Assembly: GCA_023415815.1 (NCBI GenBank)
Contig: JAEZJL010000341.1
Span: forward strand, 1-5,843
From: Bacillota bacterium
GTDB lineage: Bacteria; Bacillota; Clostridia; Acetivibrionales; DTU013
DNA: 5,843 bases
Reading direction: 5' to 3'
Positions 1 through 5,843 of the stretch are shown piece by piece; positions within the stretch are counted from its first letter, which is position 1, and every line of letters begins with the position of its first letter. A program made the translations under genes and the position numbers. The notes beneath the pieces were generated by a model. It ran no database searches. It saw only the letters and a list, made by a program, of their open reading frames with translations, and was not told the origin of the DNA.

Positions 1-192
1 GAACACGCGCTTATCCGTCAGCATGGCGACATAGTTGTCAAGGCCGATGAAATGCCTGGGCAGCGTCCCCTGCCAGTCGGTAAGGCTAATGACAAAAGTA
101 AACAGTATGGGAAAAAGCGAAAAGGCAAAATAGAGCAAAAGATACGGGCTTATGAACAGATAAGGCGTCAGTCCCCTTTTCGTATGATTCAT
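1..192 (-). CDS. Sugar ABC transporter permease, N-terminal fragment (MalF/UgpA-like)
   Basis: This is the first 64 codons of an inner-membrane permease of a CUT1-type carbohydrate ABC importer; the rest lies beyond the left edge. The protein begins MNHTKRGLTPYLFISPYLLL. A short basic N-terminus is followed by one long hydrophobic membrane segment at about residues 10-36, then an extracytoplasmic stretch with Leu-Thr-Asp-Trp and FIGLDNY. The FIGLDNY pattern, following TM1, is typical of MalF/UgpA/LacF-type permeases. The ATG at 190-192 is supported by the Shine-Dalgarno GAGGTGA (199-205) six bases upstream. It directly follows the solute-binding protein gene, as expected for this importer class, with a strong palindrome between them. 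The second permease and the ATPase are not in view; CUT1 systems often use an ATPase encoded elsewhere. The family call is firm; the substrate cannot be read from this fragment. Confidence 0.9.
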   Translation of the reverse strand, partial: MNHTKRGLTPYLFISPYLLLYFAFSLFPILFTFVISLTDWQGTLPRHFIGLDNYVAMLTDKRVF

Positions 193-198
193 CGGAAA

Positions 199-205
199 TC
201 ACCTC
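199..205 (-). promoter_or_regulatory. Ribosome binding site of the permease gene
   Basis: The minus strand reads GAGGTGA, six bases before the ATG at 190-192. It fixes the start of the permease, whose downstream part is outside the window. It lies outside the 34-nt palindrome (240-273), so that hairpin should not mask it directly. Confidence 0.7.
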
Positions 206-226
206 ACAAAATAGAGTCCTTGCTTG

Positions 227-273
227 AAAATAAAATGCCGCGGATAAAGGAGGTCCGGACCTCCTTTATCCGC
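227..273 (-). terminator. Perfect 34-nt palindrome plus T-rich run: attenuator or intrinsic terminator
   Basis: Positions 240-273 form a perfect inverted repeat with 17-bp arms (first arm on the minus strand GCGGATAAAGGAGGTCC) and no separate loop sequence. In RNA it would fold with a tight CCGG-centred loop. On the minus strand the stem is followed after four bases (GGCA) by TTTTATTTT (227-235), the layout of an intrinsic terminator for leftward transcription. No T-run follows on the other strand, so it is one-directional. It begins about 15 bases after the binding-protein stop. Between binding-protein and permease genes such stems commonly lower downstream expression or protect the upstream mRNA from 3' decay, giving excess binding protein over permease. 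The permease lies only ~50 bases further on with its own RBS, so partial termination or mRNA stabilisation is more likely than a full operon end. Confidence 0.75.
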
Positions 274-288
274 TTTCCGGTGATCCGA

Positions 289-1668
289 CTATTCCTTCAG
301 ATCCGGAGCCTTTGTCTTGAGCTCGGTCATGAGGACATCGAACGCCTGCTGCGCGCTCTGTCCCTGGTCAAGCGCCCTGAGGGAGCTGAGCGCCGAGTTC
401 TCTATGGTCTGGTCGTAGTCCGTCATCGGGGGTATGATGATATTCTCCATGTCGAGGTATTTCTGGATAGTATTCTGGCCCTTGAAGTACGGGTCGGAAT
501 TCCCGTAGAACCCGGGCGTTTCAGCCGCAGGCTTGTAGCAGGTCGGGACGCCGTTGACGCGCGAGAACGACTTTGCGCCCTCATTGGACAGCGCGAGCCA
601 TGAAATCCATGTCCATGCCAGCTTCTTCTTATCGTCGGGCTTCGCCTTCGGGATTGCTCCGGCCGTGCCGCCCCAGGATGAGGAGCCGCCGGGCATATTC
701 ATCAGGCCGTACATGTCGTTGCCGTTCTTGTCGTTGGGCTTGAGGGTCCACGGTATGAACCAGGTCGGGCAGGGCCAGAAGATGGCCGAGCCGTTGGAGA
801 AGCTTGTATTCCACGACGGCGAGAACTGTACGTCCATGCCCAGCGCATTATCCTTTACCATTTTTTCGATCGCATTAAAAACCTCAAGATAAGAATTCCT
901 GAAGGTGATTTTTTTGTCCATCACCAGAGGCTCGGTCACCTTGGAGGACATGGCCTGGAATACGTCGTCCGAGCCGGCGAACAGCTTCACCTTTCCGCCG
1001 CTCTTGTCGGAGACCTCCTTGCCCTTGGCGATGACGGCGTCCCAGTCCGGGAACATCTTTTCCATATCCGCGGGCTCCTCTATTCCAAAATACTGCTTGG
1101 CAAGGTCCCTGCGGTAAAGCAGGCCGCACTGGCACATATCCCACTGCACGCTCACGATCTCCTTGCGCTGGTTTTCCATCAGCGGGATCGCCCAATCCAC
1201 GACCTGGCTCCTGTCAAAGCTGTAAGGAGCCTTTTCGAGGTTTTCCCAGAGGTCCATGGCCATTTCACTGGCCCTGCGGCCTATTTCCATGAATACTACG
1301 TCCGGGAGCTCCGATCCCGAAGCGACGGTCGCCTGAAGCTTTTCTTCAAAATTCGGGACCATGACCCAGTTGATTTTTACATTCGGATAATATTTGTTGA
1401 AGTCTACCGCGCCGTTCTGTTCATAGTCGCCCCATGCCCAGAAGGTCAGATCGCCTTTGATGTCGGTGTTGACTTTGGAGGTGTCGATTTCAGCCTTTGA
1501 ATCCGCAGGCTGGTCCGCAGTGGCGCCTGTGTCTGCTTTGTCTTCTGTTGCAGTATTTGCCGATGGTGTGCTTCCGTTTGCGCCCGGCCCCGACTGGACA
1601 CAGCCAGCCAGGAGTCCCATGATCAGGACGATAGCCAGGACACTTGTTACGATCCTTTTCTTTGCCAT
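289..1668 (-). CDS. Lipoprotein extracellular solute-binding protein, CUT1 sugar ABC type (family 1)
   Basis: This is a 459-residue substrate receptor of an ABC importer, anchored by lipid to the outer face of the membrane. Residues 1-22 form a lipoprotein signal peptide (MAKKR basic start, hydrophobic core) ending in the lipobox Leu-Ala-Gly-Cys, with Cys23 the predicted lipidation site. Residues 24-65 are a Gly/Ser/Thr/Ala/Asp-rich flexible linker. The SBP_bac_1-like fold starts near residue 72 (GDLTFWAWGDYE). It continues with the typical YYPNVKINW and the LPDVVFMEIGR stretch near residues 121-131. Around residues 285-310 is an aromatic-rich stretch (FWPCPTWFIPWTL), of the sort that often lines sugar pockets in this family. 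The length is normal. The start is set by AAAGGAGG at 1677-1684, eight bases before the ATG. The 122-bp gap after dhaK shows no clear terminator and no convincing promoter, so the gene is probably co-transcribed with it. The substrate cannot be assigned from the sequence; the GRE context suggests a small polyol, sugar derivative or similar polar compound. Confidence 0.92.
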   Translation of the reverse strand: MAKKRIVTSVLAIVLIMGLLAGCVQSGPGANGSTPSANTATEDKADTGATADQPADSKAEIDTSKVNTDIKGDLTFWAWGDYEQNGAVDFNKYYPNVKINWVMVPNFEEKLQATVASGSELPDVVFMEIGRRASEMAMDLWENLEKAPYSFDRSQVVDWAIPLMENQRKEIVSVQWDMCQCGLLYRRDLAKQYFGIEEPADMEKMFPDWDAVIAKGKEVSDKSGGKVKLFAGSDDVFQAMSSKVTEPLVMDKKITFRNSYLEVFNAIEKMVKDNALGMDVQFSPSWNTSFSNGSAIFWPCPTWFIPWTLKPNDKNGNDMYGLMNMPGGSSSWGGTAGAIPKAKPDDKKKLAWTWISWLALSNEGAKSFSRVNGVPTCYKPAAETPGFYGNSDPYFKGQNTIQKYLDMENIIIPPMTDYDQTIENSALSSLRALDQGQSAQQAFDVLMTELKTKAPDLKE

Positions 1669-1790
1669 TTGTACGTCCTCCTTTAAAATATGTGTTTATT
1701 ACCACTTCAGCCATAAAAAAGCATGACCGAAACAATAATCAGACTGAAAGATCATCCTGAAATATAAGAAGGCTCACATGGATTGGTTGT

Positions 1791-2783
1791 CTATCTATAT
1801 GCGATGGTATTGGCCCTGACATCAAGAAGATGCTTTATCTCGCTGTCCAGCTTGAGGACAGTCAATGTAACGCCCTTCATATCGAGCGACGTAAAATAGT
1901 TGCCTATCTGAGGCTTGTATAATATAAGGCGTCTCGCCCTCAGCATTCTCTGCAATTCATTGAACAGCACATACTGCTCCATCAGGGTGGTGGACCCCAG
2001 ACCGGACAGTATCATGGATATTTCGTCGCCCTCCCTGAGCTGCAGCTCGGGAAGCACAGACTTCAGCATGAGCTCTGCCATGCCTACCGCAGTTTCAAGC
2101 TTCATGGATTTGACGCCCGGTTCTCCGTGGTGACCGATGCCGAATTCCATAAAGCCTTTGTTTATCTGGAAATTGGGCTTCCCTGCCGCCGGAATGGTGC
2201 AGGGCTGCAGTCCGATGCCTATGCTCCGGCAGTTTTCCTTTGTCCTTCCGACCATTTCCATGACCTCTTCCATGCTGCAGCCTTCCGCAGCCATAGCTCC
2301 CGCCACCTTCCACAGGAATACGATCCCGCAGTTTCCGCGGCGGTTTTCCATCTTTTCAAAAGGAGCCGAGGCGACATCGTCGTTGGCGGCGATCTGCCCG
2401 ACCAGGATGCCCTTCTCCCTCGCCATGTCGATCGCTATTCCCAGGTTGAATTCGTCGCCCTTGTAATTCCCGCAGAGGCATAATACGCCTTTTCCGCTAT
2501 TTGCCGACACAATAGCGTCGTAGAAATCCTTCGGAGTGGGCGATGAAAAAATATCCCCGACGGCTACGGCATCGATGAGGTTTTTGCCCACATACCCCAG
2601 AAACGAGGGTTCGTGGCCGGAGCCTCCGCCCGTTACGAGCCCGACCTTTCCGGAGATCGGAGCCTTCCTGTATTTAAGAACCCTGGAATTGGAGGTGGCC
2701 TCGTAGATATCTCCGTGAGCAAGCAGTATACCGTTAATCATTTCATCCACGATATAAAACGGATTGTTCTGTATTCCCTGCAT
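1791..2783 (-). CDS. dhaK: Dihydroxyacetone kinase, DhaK subunit (ketone-binding)
   Basis: This 330-residue cytoplasmic protein belongs to the DhaK family, which binds dihydroxyacetone or related short ketoses through a covalent hemiaminal to a His and passes them to the nucleotide-bearing DhaL subunit for phosphorylation. Visible motifs: GGGSGHEP at 52-59 (His57 matches E. coli His56); GNYKGD with Asp110 (matches catalytic Asp109); CTIPAAGKP near 195-203; and GIGHHGEPG at 215-223, where His219 matches the substrate-binding His218. The first of the two His replaces the Ile of E. coli DhaK. It is shorter than E. coli DhaK (356 residues) and close to the shorter Firmicute DhaK forms. No DhaL or DhaM is visible; immediately downstream is a sugar-binding protein. 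The start is set by AAGGAGGA at 2793-2800, nine bases upstream of the ATG. Alternatives are a DhaQ-like ketone sensor or a kinase for another ketose such as erythrulose. The family is certain; the exact substrate is not. Confidence 0.9.
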   Translation of the reverse strand: MQGIQNNPFYIVDEMINGILLAHGDIYEATSNSRVLKYRKAPISGKVGLVTGGGSGHEPSFLGYVGKNLIDAVAVGDIFSSPTPKDFYDAIVSANSGKGVLCLCGNYKGDEFNLGIAIDMAREKGILVGQIAANDDVASAPFEKMENRRGNCGIVFLWKVAGAMAAEGCSMEEVMEMVGRTKENCRSIGIGLQPCTIPAAGKPNFQINKGFMEFGIGHHGEPGVKSMKLETAVGMAELMLKSVLPELQLREGDEISMILSGLGSTTLMEQYVLFNELQRMLRARRLILYKPQIGNYFTSLDMKGVTLTVLKLDSEIKHLLDVRANTIAYR

Positions 2784-2792
2784 CCTGGTTTC

Positions 2793-2813
2793 TCCTCCTT
2801 CAGATTCCTTCAG
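2793..2813 (-). promoter_or_regulatory. dhaK ribosome binding site with a tandem repeat
   Basis: The minus strand carries AAGGAGGA (2793-2800) nine bases before the dhaK ATG, a strong Shine-Dalgarno. The octamer CTGAAGGA occurs twice, at 2806-2813 and 2796-2803, ten bases apart. The second copy overlaps the Shine-Dalgarno and the first adds a weaker AAGGA. The duplication may be chance or an additional ribosome-loading site. Confidence 0.6.
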
Positions 2814-2844
2814 GTATTGCGGCGGCTTCTCCGGACCCGGCAGC

Positions 2845-3759
2845 TCAATGCCTGTGCAGCTTCACATGATAGCCTTCCCCCGAAAAGACGGCCGAAAGCT
2901 CTTCCAGCCTGCCCTCTGCGAGCTCGGGAAAGTCGTGGTATTCCCTCCACAGGCTCCTGTATTTTCCCTCAGCCAGCCTGTGGTATCCGAGCATTTCGAT
3001 CTCCGGCTTCACCCCGAAGCCCCGTATATGTTCCAATATTCCCCGCATAGACTCAGCGTCGTCATTGAAGCCCGGTATGATGGGAATGCGAATAACAATA
3101 TGGTTTTCCTCTTTTTCCAGCTTTTCAAGGTTTTCCAGTATCAATCGGTTGCTTGCTCCCGTATATTTCATATGCTTTTTATCATCAACCGTTTTAATAT
3201 CGTACAAAAACAGGTCCACCATGCCCGAGATATCCTGAAAATTGGACCAGTTGACATATCCGGCCGTCTCGATTGCCACATGGATGCCGTTGCTCCTGCA
3301 GTGAGGTATGAGCATACTTAAAAATCTGCTCTGCAGCAGCGGTTCTCCGCCCGAGAAGGTTACGCCTCCGCCCGAGGTCTGGTAAAAAGGCTTGTCGGCG
3401 ATTATCTCCTTAAACAGTGACCTTACCGTATATAATCCGCCAGTCCTCACAAGCGCCATGGAACAGCAGGCGTCCGCGCAAGAGTAGCATTTCACGCACC
3501 TGGCCCTGTCGTATTGGAGCACGTCCCCGGAAAAGGACAGCGCTCCGGACGCACATGCTTTTACGCACATGCCGCATTTAATGCACTTTGCGGAGATATA
3601 CCGGAGATTGTCGTCGTCGTCCAGGCACTCCGGATTGTGGCACCAGAGGCAATTCATCGCGCACCCCTTCATAAATACGGTGGTGCGTATGCCGGGTCCG
3701 TCATGTATTGAGTATCTTTGTATATTTGAAACCGTTGCGCTAAGTTCGTCCGATATCAT
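2845..3759 (-). CDS. Glycyl radical enzyme activating enzyme (radical SAM)
   Basis: This cytoplasmic iron-sulfur enzyme cleaves S-adenosylmethionine and abstracts a hydrogen from the glycine of the partner GRE, here almost certainly the enzyme encoded just upstream. Counting from the chosen start (304 residues): NIQRYSIHDGPGIRTTVF at about 12-29; the radical SAM CX3CX2C motif at Cys33, Cys37, Cys40; two CX2CX2CX3C ferredoxin-like motifs at Cys59/62/65/69 and Cys88/91/94/98; the SAM-binding Gly-Gly-Glu-Pro at 137-140; Asp-Ile-Lys at 187-189; and RIPIIPGFND near 224. The two extra clusters mark the class that activates diol dehydratases, choline lyase and related GREs, rather than pyruvate formate-lyase activase, which lacks them. 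An ATG at 3775-3777 is in frame but has no Shine-Dalgarno. The ATG at 3757-3759 has AGGGTGG five bases upstream and is preferred; both would give a working protein. The gene starts about 80 bases after the GRE stop and ends 61 bases before dhaK. Confidence 0.93.
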   Translation of the reverse strand: MISDELSATVSNIQRYSIHDGPGIRTTVFMKGCAMNCLWCHNPECLDDDDNLRYISAKCIKCGMCVKACASGALSFSGDVLQYDRARCVKCYSCADACCSMALVRTGGLYTVRSLFKEIIADKPFYQTSGGGVTFSGGEPLLQSRFLSMLIPHCRSNGIHVAIETAGYVNWSNFQDISGMVDLFLYDIKTVDDKKHMKYTGASNRLILENLEKLEKEENHIVIRIPIIPGFNDDAESMRGILEHIRGFGVKPEIEMLGYHRLAEGKYRSLWREYHDFPELAEGRLEELSAVFSGEGYHVKLHRH

Positions 3760-3764
3760 GTCAG

Positions 3765-3771
3765 CCACCCT
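3765..3771 (-). promoter_or_regulatory. RBS deciding the activase start
   Basis: The minus strand reads AGGGTGG, five bases before the ATG at 3757-3759. The alternative ATG six codons earlier (3775-3777) is preceded by AT-rich sequence (TTACATTATTAACG) with no purine-rich site. This favours the shorter 304-residue protein over the 310-residue form. Confidence 0.5.
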
Positions 3772-3782
3772 TTGCATCGTTA

Positions 3783-3800
3783 ATAATGTAAGGTCATTAT
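3783..3800. repeat. Short perfect inverted repeat ATAATG-N6-CATTAT
   Basis: Two perfect 6-base arms flank the hexamer TAAGGT, in the gap between the GRE gene and its activase. In RNA the stem would be weak (mostly A-U) and would lie a few bases upstream of the longer possible activase start. It could be a protein-binding site, a small mRNA structure, or chance in AT-rich spacer DNA. Confidence 0.3.
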
Positions 3801-3816
3801 GCCAAGTATCCGCAAA

Positions 3817-3831
3817 GCGGGCTTGCCCCGC
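3817..3831 (-). other. GC-rich hairpin just after the GRE stop codon
   Basis: The minus strand reads GCGGGGCAAGCCCGC: 5-bp all-GC arms (GCGGG/CCCGC) around a 5-base loop, starting 7 bases after the GRE stop (3839-3841). Only three Ts follow on the minus strand (GCTTTGCGG), so it does not look like an intrinsic terminator. A compact stem here could pause polymerase or protect the upstream GRE mRNA, allowing more GRE than activase to be made, as the stoichiometry would require. Confidence 0.4.
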
Positions 3832-3838
3832 GCAAGGA

Positions 3839-5843
3839 CTATCCGTGCGCAGTCCGGCTTATGATCTCGTCCTGTACCTCCCTGCCGAGCCCCACAAAAT
3901 AAGTGCTGAAGCCGGCTACGCGGACCACCAGGTCGCCGTACGCGGCAGGGTCGGCCTGCGCCTTCCGCATGGTATCGGCGGATACGGTGTTTATCTGCAT
4001 CTGCATGCCGCCCAGCCTGAAAAAGGTATCGGTGAAATCCGCAAACTTTTCCAGGTCCTCCTCGCTCTCCAGAGTAGCCTTGTTGAATTTTATATTGAAG
4101 GTGTATCCTCCCGGCCAGTATTCCACCGCGTTCACATCCGCCATGTTCCTTACGAGCGCGGTCGGGCCCTCCCTGTCGCTCCCCTGGCAGGCTCCGACGC
4201 CGTCCACCAGCGGCTCCCCTTCCCTTCTGCCGCTTGGCAGCGCGCCGGTCCTCTTCCCGAACCTGACATGCAGCTCGACCGGCCATACGCCGCAGCTGAA
4301 ATTGTCCCCCCTGGGTCCGGAATACTTTTCTACGGCTTTTTTATGTATCGCACAAATCCTGTTGTACAGATTGACCGGCTTTTCGCCGCCGTTGCCGAAT
4401 TTCACCGGATAGCTCTGCAGGCGCTGCCTCATTTGCTCCCGGTTCCGGAAATTGGTCCTCAGCGCGATAAGCAGCTCCTCCGCCGTGAAGGCGCCGGTCT
4501 CGAACAGGAAACGCTCAAGCGCCAGCAGCGAATCAACCACATTGGTGACGCCGAGCACACATACGGTGGGAAAATTGTAATTGACGCCCTCGGTCAGGTC
4601 ACTTGCACGTTCGATGCAGCCGTGCATGAGCGCGCTCATGATGGGATACCCGAAGCGGTCGCGCTGAGCCCTGGCGGCGGCGTTGACCATTTCCACATTG
4701 TGCAGCACCGCGTTTTCAATCTGCTCCGTATATGCCTTTATGACGTCGTCGATAGACCTGAAATCGGTGAGATTGCCGCTGTCGGGCCCGAGCTGCCTCT
4801 GGCTCATGAAGGTCCGTCCGTTGTTCATGGCAAGCTCCAGGCATTTGGCAAGGTTCAGGTGCCCTCCGAGCGTTGCGCCGTGCGTCTCGCCCATCACCGA
4901 AGGCTCTACGCATCCGACGACGCCGTAATTTACCGCGTCCTCGAACGGCACGCCCCAGGACATCAGCGAAGCGATCATCTTATCGTCGGAGTAAAGCGAC
5001 GGCAGTCCCGTCCCTATGCGTATGCTGCGGTGGGCGAGCAGCCAGAACTCCCTGTTCAGCTTCTTGTGCCAGCGCACGCTCACCAGAGGAGTGTTCGACC
5101 TGATTTTCATCTGGGCGTTGATGATCATAAAGGACAGCTCGTTGGCCGTATCCTTCCCCTCGAAATTGCTTCCGCCGAGGGACAGATGCGCAAACTGGTT
5201 CACCTTGACCGGCCATATGGCATTTTCAATGAATTTTATCATGAAATTCTCGACCAGCTGCTCGGCCTTTTCCCAGGTGAGCCTTCCGCACTCTATATCT
5301 CTCACCAGGTATTCGTTCAAATATCTGTCGAGGCCGCTGACCGAGATGCTTCCGGCTTTTTGCTCGATGACGAAGGCCTGGTGCACGAACCAGAAGGACT
5401 GCAGCGCCTGCTCAAAGGTTTCTGCGGGCTCAAAGGGCACCCTCCGGCAGTTTGCCGCTATCGCGGCAAGCTCCTCCCCGCGCCGGGTGCCGCAGGCTCC
5501 GGCCGCGAGCTCCTCTGCCAGCGCGGCGTAGCGTCCGGCCCAGTCGGCCACCCCCGTCCAGGCTGTTATCACCGAGTTCAGAAAGTCGCGCCTGCCGTTT
5601 TCAAAGGGCGAAATCTGCGAGAGCCTTTCGTTTACTTCCCGCAAAAGCCCCGAAATTCCATTCCTGATAATGTATTCATAGTCTGCTATGATATGTCCGA
5701 AGCCCTCGTAGCTTCCGGGCGCCAGCCCGCACACCAGCTCCTCCTGTATCCTGCCGGTCCATTCGGAAAGGAGGCCTTCGTATTCCTCGAAGAGGAACCT
5801 GTTCTCCCATCGTTCCTCTCCGTCCTCAACATAAAAGGGAGCC
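3839..5843 (-). CDS. Glycyl radical enzyme (diol dehydratase / C-X lyase group), 5'-truncated by the window
   Basis: The frame stays open to the right edge, giving 667 visible residues (numbered here from the codon at 5840-5842). By comparison with glycerol dehydratase, about 120 N-terminal residues are missing. A GTG at 5732-5734 is an internal Val, not the start. GREs use a protein glycyl radical to form a Cys thiyl radical that starts radical elimination or cleavage. Visible motifs: GFGHIIADYE near 47-56; KAGSISVSGLDRYL at 162-175; the active-site GCVEP with Cys311 (codon 4910-4912) and the base Glu313; ALPSGRREGEPLVDG near 534-548; and the C-terminal radical loop VVRVAGFSTYF with Gly644 (codon 3911-3913). 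The Cys-to-Gly spacing of 333 residues matches GD, CutC and HypD-type enzymes. GCVEP rather than the double Cys of pyruvate formate-lyase places it among dehydratases and lyases. Two glycerol-binding positions seem replaced (Gly164, Leu325), so the substrate is unknown. The activase follows directly. Confidence 0.93.
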   Translation of the reverse strand, partial: APFYVEDGEERWENRFLFEEYEGLLSEWTGRIQEELVCGLAPGSYEGFGHIIADYEYIIRNGISGLLREVNERLSQISPFENGRRDFLNSVITAWTGVADWAGRYAALAEELAAGACGTRRGEELAAIAANCRRVPFEPAETFEQALQSFWFVHQAFVIEQKAGSISVSGLDRYLNEYLVRDIECGRLTWEKAEQLVENFMIKFIENAIWPVKVNQFAHLSLGGSNFEGKDTANELSFMIINAQMKIRSNTPLVSVRWHKKLNREFWLLAHRSIRIGTGLPSLYSDDKMIASLMSWGVPFEDAVNYGVVGCVEPSVMGETHGATLGGHLNLAKCLELAMNNGRTFMSQRQLGPDSGNLTDFRSIDDVIKAYTEQIENAVLHNVEMVNAAARAQRDRFGYPIMSALMHGCIERASDLTEGVNYNFPTVCVLGVTNVVDSLLALERFLFETGAFTAEELLIALRTNFRNREQMRQRLQSYPVKFGNGGEKPVNLYNRICAIHKKAVEKYSGPRGDNFSCGVWPVELHVRFGKRTGALPSGRREGEPLVDGVGACQGSDREGPTALVRNMADVNAVEYWPGGYTFNIKFNKATLESEEDLEKFADFTDTFFRLGGMQMQINTVSADTMRKAQADPAAYGDLVVRVAGFSTYFVGLGREVQDEIISRTAHG

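Noticed and set aside
52..603. Plus-strand open frame of 183 codons over the binding-protein and permease genes
   Set aside because: It runs antisense to two well-supported genes, crosses the palindrome, has a basic low-complexity N-terminus, and shows no recognisable motif.
1669..1790. Possible separate promoter for the solute-binding protein gene in the dhaK intergenic gap
   Set aside because: TTGTTT and several AT-rich hexamers are present on the minus strand, but no pair has both a good -35 and a good -10 at 16-18 bases. No terminator hairpin follows dhaK, so readthrough is the simpler view.
3778..3838. Possible promoter for the activase (TTGGCA or CATAAT on the minus strand)
   Set aside because: TTGGCA resembles a -35 but has no acceptable -10 at 16-18 bases, and CATAAT resembles a -10 but has no -35 at the right distance.
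3780..4286. Minus-strand 168-codon frame overlapping the end of the GRE gene
   Set aside because: It is a frame-shifted reading of the GRE coding sequence, with Arg/Gly-rich composition typical of a shadow frame. The GRE frame carries the conserved C-terminal loop through the same bases.
5016..5531. Plus-strand 171-codon frame, and similar frames at 3903-4412 and 2764-3321
   Set aside because: They are antisense to conserved coding sequence in GC-rich codons; long opposite-strand frames are expected there, and none has a supported start or domain.
5732..5734. GTG as a possible start of the GRE gene
   Set aside because: The frame continues open to the window edge with plausible GRE sequence (for example FLFEEYEGLLSEWTGRIQEE), so the codon is an internal Val and the gene is only cut by the window.
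3839..5843. GRE as a pyruvate formate-lyase
   Set aside because: The active site has a single Cys in GCVEP, not two adjacent Cys residues, and the activase carries two additional ferredoxin-type cluster motifs that pyruvate formate-lyase activase lacks.

Overview
The window holds part of a single catabolic operon. All five genes lie on the minus strand, so the order of transcription runs from the right edge to the left. It looks like an anaerobic Bacillota (Clostridia-type) genome: there is an oxygen-sensitive glycyl radical enzyme (GRE) with its activase, strong AAGGAGG-type ribosome binding sites, moderate-to-high GC, and a Gram-positive-style lipoprotein sugar-binding protein. This taxonomic call is an inference.

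Layout in order of transcription: (1) 5843-3839, the C-terminal ~667 residues of a GRE of the diol-dehydratase/C-X lyase group. It has the active-site Cys-Val-Glu and the C-terminal RVAGFS glycyl loop, and its N-terminus lies beyond the window. (2) ~3759-2845, its radical SAM activating enzyme, with the CX3CX2C motif and two extra ferredoxin-like 4Fe-4S motifs. (3) 2783-1791, a DhaK-type dihydroxyacetone kinase subunit with the ketone-binding His. (4) 1668-289, a lipoprotein solute-binding protein of the CUT1 sugar ABC family. (5) 192-1, the first 64 residues of a sugar ABC transporter permease, cut by the left edge. A perfect 34-nt palindrome followed by a T-rich run lies between the binding protein and the permease and is a likely attenuator or partial terminator.

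How the genes may work together (inference): the ABC system imports a polar, carbohydrate-like compound. The GRE, activated by the radical SAM enzyme, breaks a C-O, C-N or C-S bond next to a hydroxyl-bearing carbon. The carbonyl product, or a three- or four-carbon ketose derived from it, could be captured and phosphorylated by DhaK with a DhaL partner not seen here. The GRE keeps the core catalytic residues, but two positions that bind glycerol hydroxyls in glycerol dehydratase appear replaced (His to Gly, Asp to Leu, by an alignment from memory). The substrate is therefore probably not glycerol or 1,2-propanediol. No characterised pathway with exactly this gene set comes to mind, which makes the operon the main point of interest. 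There is no gene-free stretch above 300 bases, and no RNA gene, CRISPR array or mobile element was seen.
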